NCBI GenBank assembly: GCA_022835595.1
Contig: BQUP01000003.1
Span: forward strand, 1,060,629-1,124,628
DNA from: Cystobasidium ongulense
Lineage: Eukaryota; Basidiomycota; Cystobasidiomycetes; Cystobasidiales; Cystobasidiaceae
DNA: 64,000 bases
Direction: 5' to 3'
The translations under genes were made by a program, and so were the position numbers. This document shows positions 49,740 through 59,273 of this stretch, one piece after another (within the stretch, counting starts at the first letter, position 1; each line of letters opens with the position of its first letter). A model generated the notes under the pieces. It ran no database searches, had not been told where the DNA came from, and worked only from the letters and a program-made list of their open reading frames with translations.

Positions 49740-49879
49740 ACGACTGGATTGAAGTTCCAGTCCACATGCCAATTCCGAATGATAGATGACTGGAAGCGAC
49801 CTCAGTGCGTGCACAAGTCCGGTTGCCGGGCCCAGTCAACCATCCAGTATAACTTGAAGTTGAGATCTTAACCCCAACC

Positions 49880-50224
49880 ATGCGCGTGCGCTGCGACTCA
49901 GCAGAGGAGACCTGCAAGAGTTCTGCAGAGGTCATATTTCCTAGTGGTATGTGTTCCTCTATGAAGAGAAAACACCAAAAGACTGGCCAAATGCCCCGCC
50001 AAGACTTGCATCGGGCAAAATTGTTGATGAATCAACATTTCGAAGCAAGCAAGGCAATTCTTTTTTCAAGAACTTGCCTCGAACAAAGGCAATACAAATT
50101 TTCCGAAAAGCTATATTCGAAGCATAAGATGCTAGCTAGCGAAGATTACTCAATGGTCAAAAACTACTATTCTGCGAAGAATCTTGAATATTCACGAAAT
50201 ATGTCCAAGTCATTCGACAAATAG
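49880..50224 (+). CDS. Small Lys/Tyr/Ser-rich orphan
   Basis: Unspliced open frame of 114 residues starting with a true ATG. The first 45 residues look less structured; the rest is helix-prone and rich in Lys, Tyr, Ser and Met (QYKFSEKLYSKHKMLASEDY, ending NMSKSFDK). No family recognised. Its stop lies only 53 bp from the stop of the convergent coiled-coil gene. It could be the last exon of a longer gene. Confidence 0.35.
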   Translation: MRVRCDSAEETCKSSAEVIFPSGMCSSMKRKHQKTGQMPRQDLHRAKLLMNQHFEASKAILFSRTCLEQRQYKFSEKLYSKHKMLASEDYSMVKNYYSAKNLEYSRNMSKSFDK

Positions 50225-50277
50225 CTGCCCTCTATATTGCATCGAGACTATCCTGTTCCTGCGGTCTGCGGCGTAAT

Positions 50278-50850
50278 TTAAACACCTGGAGTGCTTCTAC
50301 ATGCCTTCTTACTCCAGCGTTGGCTGAATTGATCAAGATCAGCTTGAAGTTCATCGTACTTCTCCTGCAGATTCTTCGAGGTCTCCTGAAGCAACTCAAT
50401 CTTCTTTTCCTGCTCCTTCTGAAGTATCTCAATCTTATTTTCAAGTTCTTCTTGAAGGCTTTCAATCTTCTTTTCCTGTTCCTTTCGAAGGACGTCAATC
50501 TTCTTTTCCTGTTCCTTCTGAATGATTTCGATCTTCTCTTCCTGTTCCACCGAGTGTTCAAGCATCTCGTTGCTCACTGTTCTTGCTTTATCGAGTTTGG
50601 TCCTCAAAATTGTTCTGTCAGCCTTGAGCTTATTGATTTCCTTCTTCAGATTCGCAACATCTTGTCCTTCGAAAAGCTTGTTTTATTTGGACCAGCTTGT
50701 TAGTGATGACATCGATTACTGCTTCAACAAATCGAGCATCAGCAATTTGAGACGCCTCTCGACATTCACGCATTACGTATACGACTCACGGGCGGTAACG
50801 TCTGGTATATTGTTCTCTGAACCACTATATTCTATTTCACTCCTATCCAT
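50278..50850 (-). CDS. Hendecad coiled-coil orphan protein
   Basis: Start ATG 50850 (MDRSEIEYSGSENNIPDVTA), one intron of about 127 nt spliced in phase to RQDVANLKKEINKLKADRTI, then TKLDKARTVSNEMLEHSVEQ and five repeats of 11 residues of the type KIExLQKEQEK. It ends with LQADLDQFSQRW and a short tail. About 145 residues, almost wholly coiled coil. Eleven-residue periodicity gives a straight or slightly right-handed coil, unlike heptads. The intron acceptor (TTTTCGAAG) is unusual; an alternative frame across the junction reaches a stop. Divergent from the orphan starting at 51085. Function unknown; probably self-associating or scaffold-like. Confidence 0.5.
50395..50548 (-). repeat. 33-bp tandem repeats encoding the hendecads
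   Basis: Units begin at 50395, 50428, 50461, 50494 and 50527 with the plus-strand core tcaatcttcttttcctgttc. The exact 33-bp period keeps the coding frame of the coiled-coil gene, which points to expansion by tandem duplication. Confidence 0.85.
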
Positions 50851-51084
50851 AGCTACTTTGACAGACTCGGGATTTGATTGAACTGCAAGCTAAAGTTGAT
50901 TAGGTGAAAAGGCAATCCAAGTCGTTCAGAGTTTTCAGGTTTCATCTCCTGCTCCGACCGCGCCGCGACGACAACGGCAAGCTCGTCTAGCTGATCGTTT
51001 CTCTTTTCTTCGCCAACTCGCGACTGATAATCACAGGTCAACCACAATTCAGACAGTACTTCAGACAGTACTTTCGTTCTAGTC

Positions 51085-52482
51085 ATGGATCGAGCTCGTA
51101 AAACGCGCATTCAAGCTCTCAAAGAATACATGCACGACCTTGAGTTAGAGCTTGTTGATCGGAACATTGGTAGTCACAACCTTGGCAGGAGAGGCGAATA
51201 CGACCGGGCTCTAGAGAACATCAGGAGGATCATAGCGTACCTTGAACGCACTGCCTTGTTCAATCTAGGTACTACCGTCGTAGAAGCGCCGATGTCTATC
51301 GGGGTTTCAACTCCAGCTCACTTGGACGATCCGAACGAACCGGGCGCTGAACCAATCTCAGCCTCAGTCAAAGCCTCCGATACCACTGTACATGAAACCA
51401 CAAGCAACACTGAAGATAGTCCATCCCGACGCTCACAGTCAGTCACGCCGCCTCTGGTACAAAGCAGCCTGTTTTTGGCCGAATCAGGCGAGGAAGAGAT
51501 GGACGAATTGCCTACAGATTCTGTCATGACTACCAATACAAAGTCCGAAGATGCTGCATCTACAACTGTCCCGGAGAAAGCCATCTCTTCTGTACAAGAC
51601 TGGCGGGACCTGCAGGAAGAGATCCCAGAGCTAATAGAGATGTTCGGGGTCCACTGGCGGTACAATGGTGTCTTCGTCCTGTCATATGCGAATAAGCATA
51701 ATCGGGGAAAAGGTCTCTATGCCAATATCCAAGAACTGCATGCGGAGCTGAATGCATGGCTTCCCTGCAAAAATCAACTCATGGTGAGCAGGTAACGTGG
51801 CGCTGTTAGTAGCGCTCACTAACATTGTCGATGCAACTCTTCGAAACATAGAGGAAAGCCAGGCAGGTGATGGATAAACTCCAACTACGACCGCAACAAT
51901 GTTGGGAGCATGCGAAAAGGCTTAGGGGCAGAGCAGAGGATCTACCCTCGCGATGGTGCGACACTCCAGCCGTTCATAGAATGGAATACCTCAAGCAAGT
52001 GCGTGTTTTTTTCGTTTTAGATTGTGAAAGACACGCATATCAAGCTGATATACTGCTTGTCGAAAGATGAAGGAGGCTTGCAAGCTGGATGCCAACATCG
52101 TGTACGTTGACGACTGGCTATTGAGTCTATTCATCGGCAAGGAAGCATACACTCGTTACAAGGAGCGTTTCAAGCTCATTCAGCGAAAAGAAAGCTCTCT
52201 CAAACTTGTATGTTCGACAGATTGTCCTTTTTCGACCTTATTCTTGATGAAATTGCTGGACGCTCGCTTACGCTTTTCAAACTACCACTCTAGCGATGGG
52301 ATCAGCAGGAGGAGGCGTCGACAAAGCGAAAATCTGCAATGGAAAAGAAAGACACAGCAAGAAAGAAGCGTCGTCTCAGTCTGGACAGCGATGACAATGA
52401 TCTTGATCTCGATTTCTGGAAGCTATCGTTTTGGTCCAAGAGAAAAAAGCGAGATGAAGACGCCGAGGACGAGGACGCTTGA
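51085..52482 (+). CDS. Orphan protein with charged nuclear-type tail
   Basis: Four exons (51085-51783, 51852-51998, 52067-52207, 52294-52482) sum to 1176 nt, giving 391 residues. N-terminal helix RIQALKEYMHDLELELVDRN, then an acidic Ser/Thr-rich linker. A globular-looking segment follows: WRDLQEEIPELIEMFGVHWR, YNGVFVLSYANKHNRGKGLY, ANIQELHAELNAWL and CWEHAKRLRGRAEDLPSRWC. Next come NIVYVDDWLLSLFIGKEAYT and a basic/acidic tail (KKDTARKKRRLSLDSDDND) with a likely nuclear localisation signal. No family is recognised. It starts 235 bp from the divergent coiled-coil gene, suggesting shared control. Confidence 0.6.
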
Positions 52483-52825
52483 GACCTGTAGTACTGTCAA
52501 GGAGCAGTAGTTTTCGGGTTGAGGGTAAGGAGTAGAAGCAGAAAAGCGTTCAGTTCGATTTATGATGCATGCAATAAGTTGTATTGAGCACGAGCAACTC
52601 GCACAGCCATGACCTGGTTGATGTTGCCTTGCCGTGTCTTATTTACGCTATGCATGTTATGCAGTCATAACACGTACAAAAGCTGATTGACGGATGATGT
52701 TGCCATATAAGGGCATGTGCTTCAATTCGGTTGGCAAAAGCACGAGATTTGGTTCGGAGTTGCGTCTCTTGCCGTTCTTTCCATCGATACCAACACCTTC
52801 TAATCTCATCTTCAATACATACACC
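52483..52825. other. Intergenic region upstream of mtSSB
   Basis: 3' flank of the orphan and promoter of the mitochondrial SSB gene. Nothing else seen. Confidence 0.4.
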
Positions 52826-53730
52826 ATGCTCGGCCGAACCACACTTGTACGCCAGACTGGCGCATCTATGCGTGTGAGTTGTCGAGTATTGCGTTGCCTT
52901 CGCATACTCGTGTCGTGATCGCATCAAGCGGCACATGATACGAAGGTTGTGGAGCAACAACAACAGCAGCAGCAGTAGAGCATAGCTGATGATACTCAAA
53001 CCGCCATCATTCATACCTCACCTCCGCTCCCTGGTCTCGCAGGCATTCTCCACCTCGCTCCGAGCCAGCGACATGGCCAGGATCACACTCGTAGGAAGGC
53101 TCGGCGCGACACCAGTCGTCCAGAAGGACAAGCAGAACAGAGATATCATAATCTATTCCGTCGCTACGACTGACAGAGCTGCTGCTCCTGCCGCTGACGG
53201 AAGTGAGTAGGCTGAGACACACTGCATAATAGGAAAGCTAGAAGCTGATCGTGTCGACTTCTTTACGCGCTTCGACTACTCTCATACCTCTGTATACGTC
53301 CTTCATCAACTATACTTGAATGCACTACTATTGCATGTGACTCTGCAGCCCGCGCTGAGCCTTCCACCACGTGGCACAGAGTCCTTTCCTACAACCAGGG
53401 AGGCAAGGACTACCTGTCTACCTTACCAGCAGGGTAAGCAGTCTCTCTTTCAGTCGCAGTGGCTTAATACGCAGCAAGCGTCGTCGCTAATGCTCTTACC
53501 TGACGGCTACAGAACACTCGTCCACATCGAAGCCGACTTTAAGAAGCGCACGCTCAAGAACGATGCTGGCGAGTACAACGACCAGACACTGATGCTGTTG
53601 AGTAAGCCTGCATGCACATGTATACATGGCATAAACTCATGCTGATGGTCTGCTTGCTTGATGTGCGACAGACAAGATTGACGTCCTCTCCAAGCCCAAG
53701 AACGCAGAAGCTGCTGCCCCACCTTCATAG
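52826..53730 (+). CDS. RIM1: Mitochondrial single-stranded DNA-binding protein
   Basis: Five exons (52826-52873, 53043-53202, 53349-53433, 53513-53601, 53672-53730) sum to 441 nt, giving 146 residues. A mitochondrial presequence (MLGRTTLVRQTGASMRAFST) precedes the OB-fold core: ARITLVGRLGATPVVQKDKQ, IIIYSVATTDR, TTWHRVLSYNQGG, TLVHIEADFKKRTL and NDQTLMLLNKIDVLSKPK. This matches bacterial-type SSB and yeast Rim1, with W and F/Y residues positioned to stack on ssDNA. The protein coats single-stranded mtDNA during replication as a tetramer. The tail is short and Ala/Pro-rich and lacks the acidic DDDIPF tip of bacterial SSB, as in other mitochondrial forms. Confidence 0.93.
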
Positions 53731-54038
53731 AACATCAAGCGACACTGGCCGCCTCTTGATTGTTCCTGGTCATACATCCTATGTTACGTTTTTGAAGCCA
53801 GCTGTTACTTCGAAGGTTCTTCGGTATTAGGGCAATGCGTGGTGCTTAAGCCCGGGCCTCTTGCTTGATCTATATTCTTATATATTTGGCTTGTATGTTA
53901 ATGTTGGCCTATGCTGTATTGACTGCTGTAGTAGAACTAGCAATACAATAACCCACTTCTCTTCCGACCTCTATCACTCGGCTTATTATTGTTGGAGACT
54001 TGCTAATAGGCCTTCATACTCTATCGAATATACAAACC
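53731..54038. other. Convergent intergenic region
   Basis: 3' flanks of mtSSB and the LOG-family gene. A/T-rich; nothing coding seen. Confidence 0.4.
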
Positions 54039-55389
54039 CTATGAATCGTTCAGATCCCATTTCAACTGATAAGTATCTCCTCGCTTTTCGGCGTGCCATT
54101 TCTGGGCTGCTTTGAGTGCAGCTTTTCCCCAATCAAAGTTCTGCTTTTCCTCTTCTAAAGTGGGCTCATCTACGAAAACTAGTAAATCTTCGTTTTCTAG
54201 TCTGATGAATCCGGATGATACTGCTGTTCGAACTAGATCGCGTAGTGGAGTCCAGAAATTACCGATATTGAGGAGGACAACGGCTGTACGAAGAGATGAG
54301 AGGGGCGTGCGTCAGTCAAGCTTTGACAATAGAAGATGGCTGCTCTTGAGTAACACACGCTTTTCATCTGTGTTGCGATAAGGAGGATCAGCCAGGTCTC
54401 TCTGTGAGCGTAAACTTTAGTCGCTAGACTCACGAATACGAAGCTGCGTCCATGTAACCATTTCCATTACTTCTTCGAAAGTCTGTAATGGCATGTAGTG
54501 ATTAGCGTCGGCCTTGAGAAAGATATGCGCGCGCAAATTGACGGACCCCATATCCTCCAGGCAGAGCAATGAAGCCCAGCGACGAGCACATGGCCATTTC
54601 CCTGTTTATCGAGTGGAGCAGACAGCAAGTGAGTGTCAGACAACGGCTCATGACAGAAGCAGCTTAGACGTTCACTACTCACTGCTTCCTCTGGTGCATA
54701 GTTTTGACAGGCCAGAACACGCTTCTTGTGTCCTCTTTTGCATCTGTCAGTAGTACCGGCGTTTTGATTGCACCGTCAATACCCTTTTTGGATCCTACTT
54801 CATCAGGTTTGCGCTCGTACGCCATCAAAGCTCTTGGGATGATGCCGAATACGGAACCTCCGTTGGAGTAAGTCGCGTGGGCAATTGCTCCCATCTACAG
54901 TACGAAGGCAGGACATAACGAGTAAGCGTCTTTCGGCTGAGAGGAGGAGCTGTATATATCAGTATGCAATACGCACGAGGCCATTTGTGCCACCACCGTA
55001 GATTCTGTCAGGACAGCACACAGGCGTGAGTTCGCTGAGGGACGATATCAAGCACGCCAGCTGACAAGACCTACAGCGGTACATTCTGCTCTGCTAATGC
55101 TCTCCCAAGCTGATCAGCAGCTCTCTGCTCGAGTCCAATCACCACCGTCAGATGTATTCTAAAGACGAGCGTCGATCCATGCTGAACACACCTTGTAGAT
55201 GGGCTGGTTGCCGTCTGAAGAGCCACAGAATACGCATGCGGTCTTCTTCCACTTGTCAGACAGGCCAGTCAGGGTCTTGCTGATGTCGACAGCTGGTTTG
55301 GTGCTGCTACTAGCAGTCGGGGTTGATGTGCCATGGCGATCTGCCCTTCCCTCTGCAGACGACGAGGTCTCTACGAGCTGCGATGCCAT
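54039..55389 (-). CDS. LOG-family cytokinin-type nucleotide phosphoribohydrolase
   Basis: Start MASQLVETSSSAEGRADRHG, a Ser/Thr-rich N-terminus, then the Rossmann fold: KKTACVFCGSSDG, ADQLGRALAEQNVPLIYGGG, TNGLMGAIAHATYSNGGSVF and MHQRK. The catalytic PGGYGTFEE signature is restored by splicing (PGGYG + TFEEVMEMVTWTQL), followed by VVLLNIGNFWTPLRDLVRTA and GFIRLENEDLLVFVDEPTLE. LOG enzymes remove ribose 5-phosphate from nucleoside monophosphates, in plants making active cytokinin; in fungi the substrate is less clear and some make cytokinins. The Arg of MHxRK and the Glu of PGGxGTxEE are both present, so activity is expected. Five or six exons; the C-terminal extension ends YQLKWDLNDS. Confidence 0.9.
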
Positions 55390-56317
55390 AACGCTATGAG
55401 CGAGTGTAGCACTGGGGATAGTGGATTGAGCGAGTTGACAATCAAACCGGAGTCGAGCTTTCAAGCGAGTCACGACAGACAGATGTAGAGGCCAAAGAAG
55501 CCAATCGCGGTCTTCATCGGCCGCCTTTGGAACACGTGCACGTCGGTTCCAGCTCTCTCTTGTCAAGCTTCTCTCTGCTCGTGAGCAGCTGCATAGCATT
55601 CATAGCATGTGAGAAAGGCAGAGTAGTATGAATAAAGAGTAGATATGAACAGCCGCGGGATATCGAGTGCGAAGGTGCGGCGGAGTCGTCCACTGACTCG
55701 CCAGGTAAAAGCAAGGAAAGGTGCTATGTAGGCTTCTAGATGGATATCCAGCATGTATGACACCACTGGAGCAACTAGATAGATAGAGGTAGGTTCATTC
55801 ACGTGCGACTTACGGTGCAAAGGTATGTCAAAGGTGTGTGCAGTTCTGACAAGTGTGAAGCAAGCTCGACTTACACTCAATTATCGCAGGAAGAGGCAAG
55901 CGACCAGTCAAGTTTAAAGCTTCCATAGACAAACACAAACAATAGCCAATGTCCAGTGTGCAACGATGAGAAACTTCCTTCAGAGTGGAGCTCTCTATAT
56001 CCGAACCAAGCGAGGAAGGACAGCCCGAGAAGCAAGGACAGCATCGAACCTCCAATTCGGCAGGAAGACCCAAAGCACGGCAGTGTGCCACACCCCCGAA
56101 TGCATCTCAGCATCATCAATCGTGGAAAAGCTCGACTTGTACAACTTCCATTGAAGCTCTTTCTTTCTGCATCCAAGCGTCAGCCCGATCAGCCTGCGGC
56201 ATGCAGCACTGGGACCGGCGCAGAAATGGCCAGCCAGACCTGTCAAGACACGGCAAGGAGCGATGTGAGTAGCAGAGTCTGTTGGTATCCGACTCGAAAT
56301 CAACGGGCACAGTCAGC
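55390..56317. other. Divergent intergenic region, no supported gene
   Basis: About 930 bp between divergent genes. Several overlapping short frames; one on the minus strand (55877-56176) has a hydrophobic stretch (SMLSLLLGLSFLAWFGY) but no other support. Possibly contains a 5' UTR or upstream exon of the gene beginning at 56318. Confidence 0.4.
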
Positions 56318-58956
56318 ATGCTTGGAGGACTCTTTCAACGCAACTCGCGAAAGGCAGCAGTCGTGCAGCCGCCGCCAAAAGTGGTGGAGCCGCCGTTGAT
56401 ACCGTCGCAGGAGAAGAGGCTGGAGAAGGAACGACGATGGATGGAGAGCATCTCGAGCCGCGGTGGTGGACCATCCCATCCTCCACTGCTGCCGCCCGTC
56501 GAGTCCATCAAAAGGGACCAAACCCCAAAAGCATCAGGTCTGCTCACTGCAGGTCCACAGCAGGCAGATACCGCACATGGCCTGCTCAGCAGATGGAACA
56601 ACTCTCATAAACGAGGTAACACAGCTGGTTCGAGCAGCGTAACTCGAGGTGCAGTCACTTCAGACAACCGCAGTCTGCGCACCACTCGCTCTGCTTCCAC
56701 TCTGGCGAGCAAGATAGGGCTTGAGCGACGGAGCAGAGAACAAGAACGTCAGAAGAGCTCATCTTCAAGCGTTCTGACAGACGGCACTGCTGCTCCTACA
56801 TATCCTCGCACTCCACCATTGTTGCAGCTCGGTGGTGGCGAAGACACGGCGGCCTTTGTGCACGTGCCGCAATTCTCGCCTTCTTCCGCCCTTCTGGCTC
56901 CTCCATCATCGACATCTCCCTCTTCATCGGCCTACTTCTCGGCCCATCGCAGCCATCATGGTTCATCTCTGTCGCAGTCGTCGCTGCGGCATGGCGCAAA
57001 ACACAGCCATATCCTAGCTACTGCCTCGAACCATTCGCAAGCTCTCCAGGTGCCCTCGAGCGGTACACTACCTCGCCTTTCAAGCACAGAAACGACAAAA
57101 CTGCTAGCAGCAAGATTGCAAGAGTTAGAGCATGCAAATGATGTCGGTCTACTCGACGATGAGGAGTATAGAGTACTAAGACAGAATTTGTTCGAGAAGA
57201 ATGTGGGCTTGGAGTCGAGCAGGAGGGTATCTCACCCTCCACTACCAGCTGCTTGTGGTAACGTGGCAATCATTCCTGATTCACAAGATACTCCACACCG
57301 TACTGGCACACTTCTTGGTCTTCCACGCTTGAACATGGCAGACGGAGATACACGAGGTAGGCATCCTCATCCCTACCGGCTTTATCAACCACCCGAAGGG
57401 AACGAAATTAATCACTGTATATTTCGCTTTGCTTTTTAGCAGAAGCAGTTCAACCTCCTATAATAAATACGCAAGTCGGCCCGGCACCTTCACATCTCCA
57501 CCCACCATCCTCAGATTCGGTCCACAGCAAAAGAAGCCGCTTTTCATTGCGATTAACGCGCAGTAACCTGACAACGCGCTCTGGAGTATCTCAAATGAGT
57601 CGCTTGTTCAGAAGAGCGACTACTTCTGCCCCACCTCCCTCTTCATCGTTTGGAAGTGATGCAAACAGATCCTCGCGCATGTATCACGACGAAGATGGAG
57701 GGAGACCCCCTTTGCCCATTTCTTCAGCTGCTCGAATAGCAGCTAGTATCACTCCGACCTTTAATGGTGATAACGCAAGTACCCACAGCATACCTGTTAG
57801 TATCGGTAGACGATTGAATAAGAAAGGCAGTATACCCAGTGATTGGAAGGAATTGCAGAATCTACATTTGATGGAAAAGCAAAGAGAAGATGCAAAATTT
57901 GGATTGAAGAATAGGGATAGGGACAGAAATGTACGCTCATCCATCCTGCTGGCAGATCTAGAAGATTCAGAAGAGGAAGTTGACACAAAGGCAGAAAGTC
58001 GCTACCGAACTATGAGAAGAAGCTCAGTGAGTGCTGGCGTATTAGAACCTGTTTCGTATTCCAGCAACACGCGCAACTCCATGTTCAGCTCTGAAACACC
58101 AATCAGAATGTTGAAAACATTCGAGCCGTCCGACCCGAATCCTTCCCTTGCCAATTGTCATCAGCAAGATGCGAAGCGGCAATCTCACATGCTTCCTCCT
58201 TCAAGCAGAAATTACGAGGACCTGCATAACAAAACCCCACGAGCTTCCGTGTACGAGCCATATGAGATCGATAATGTCGCTTCTGCTTCCAGTTCTATGC
58301 TTGTTGTACAGCCGGGAGATGAGTTTCTCGATTCCACAGGTCTACGCGATGCCATCGCCAGCTTGAAGGAGGAGAATCGACGTCTCTTGAATCAGTTTCA
58401 AGATTTACAGGTCGAATTACACGAGAAATACGGTGATCCAGATCTGGAGGCTATTCATGGACAAGCAAGACACCGGAGAGAAAATGTTAGTCTTCTTCCA
58501 GATGCAGGTTGGCGGATGTCCACTTCTTCATCTCTCTTCTCGAGCCAGGGTCGGAATAGCATGATAGGAGGGCATAATGGTTATGGCAGTCTAGCGCCGG
58601 GATCTTCGTTGTCGAGGAGACCTTCTAAATCTTCTAGCATAGCCTCTTCTTCTACGCGAAGAGGATTGAATAGTAGTGGTAGTACCCAGCCCGGCAGCAT
58701 GGATACCTATCTCACATCGAGACCTTCTTCAACAGTGCAAGAAGAACTTTCGTTTACTGCTATGGACGCTGAAATAGTCTTAGAAGAATCATTGAAGTCT
58801 TCACATTATTCGCACATGAAAGATCCGCAATATGAGAAGGAACAAGCGAACCTGCGAGCGAGGAAGCGAAACATCGAAGTTAAGTATGCTGCTAGGCTAG
58901 AGTACTTGGAAGCGAGACTGCAGGGTCGGCTAAATAAAGAGAAGTTGCGTCGTTAA
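56318..58956 (+). CDS. Large Ser-rich protein with SHOCT-like hairpin and C-terminal coil
   Basis: Two exons joined in phase by an intron at 57353-57437, giving about 850 residues. Start MLGGLFQRNSRKAAVVQPPP, then Ser-rich disordered sequence. Near the end of exon 1 there is KLLAARLQELEHANDVGLLD followed by DEEYRVLRQNLFEKN. This helix-turn-helix pattern (RLxELxxLxxxGLLxxxEY) is like the short SHOCT module used for oligomerisation. Exon 2 has long Ser/Arg tracts (many R-x-x-S-type sites), a coiled coil (LKEENRRLLNQFQDLQVELH) and a basic helical C-terminus (YLEARLQGRLNKEKLRR). No established family is recognised. Upstream in-frame codons before the ATG are open only through TTG, so an upstream exon cannot be excluded. 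Confidence 0.65.
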
Positions 58957-59273
58957 ATGGTTTACTTTTCTTCAGCTCTATACATTTCCGGTATTGAATA
59001 TCCCGCTTAGGCTAGAGCGCAGGTCGCGATATATGTAGGTTGTCCATTGTGATCATGGCTGTCTCGTTAGTAACGTGGGTGTGTTAGGATCTCTTTCTTT
59101 ATTGCGGTGACAAAGCACTTCGTACGAGCATACTATTACAGTATCAACACCAATGCATAGCTTTCGAGGCGAAAATTAGGGGGGGATCTATGCGTATAGT
59201 AATGTACAGTGAGGAGATTTACAGCGACTAACGTTCATTGTTCTCGACAAACAAAACCTTCAACTTGGTTTTT
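58957..59273. other. Convergent intergenic region
   Basis: 3' flanks of the Ser-rich gene and the Zn2Cys6 regulator. A ggggggat run at about 59180 is the only notable feature. Confidence 0.4.

Noticed and set aside
55877-56176. Minus-strand frame with a hydrophobic segment
   Set aside because: One possible membrane helix only; no start, splice or family evidence.
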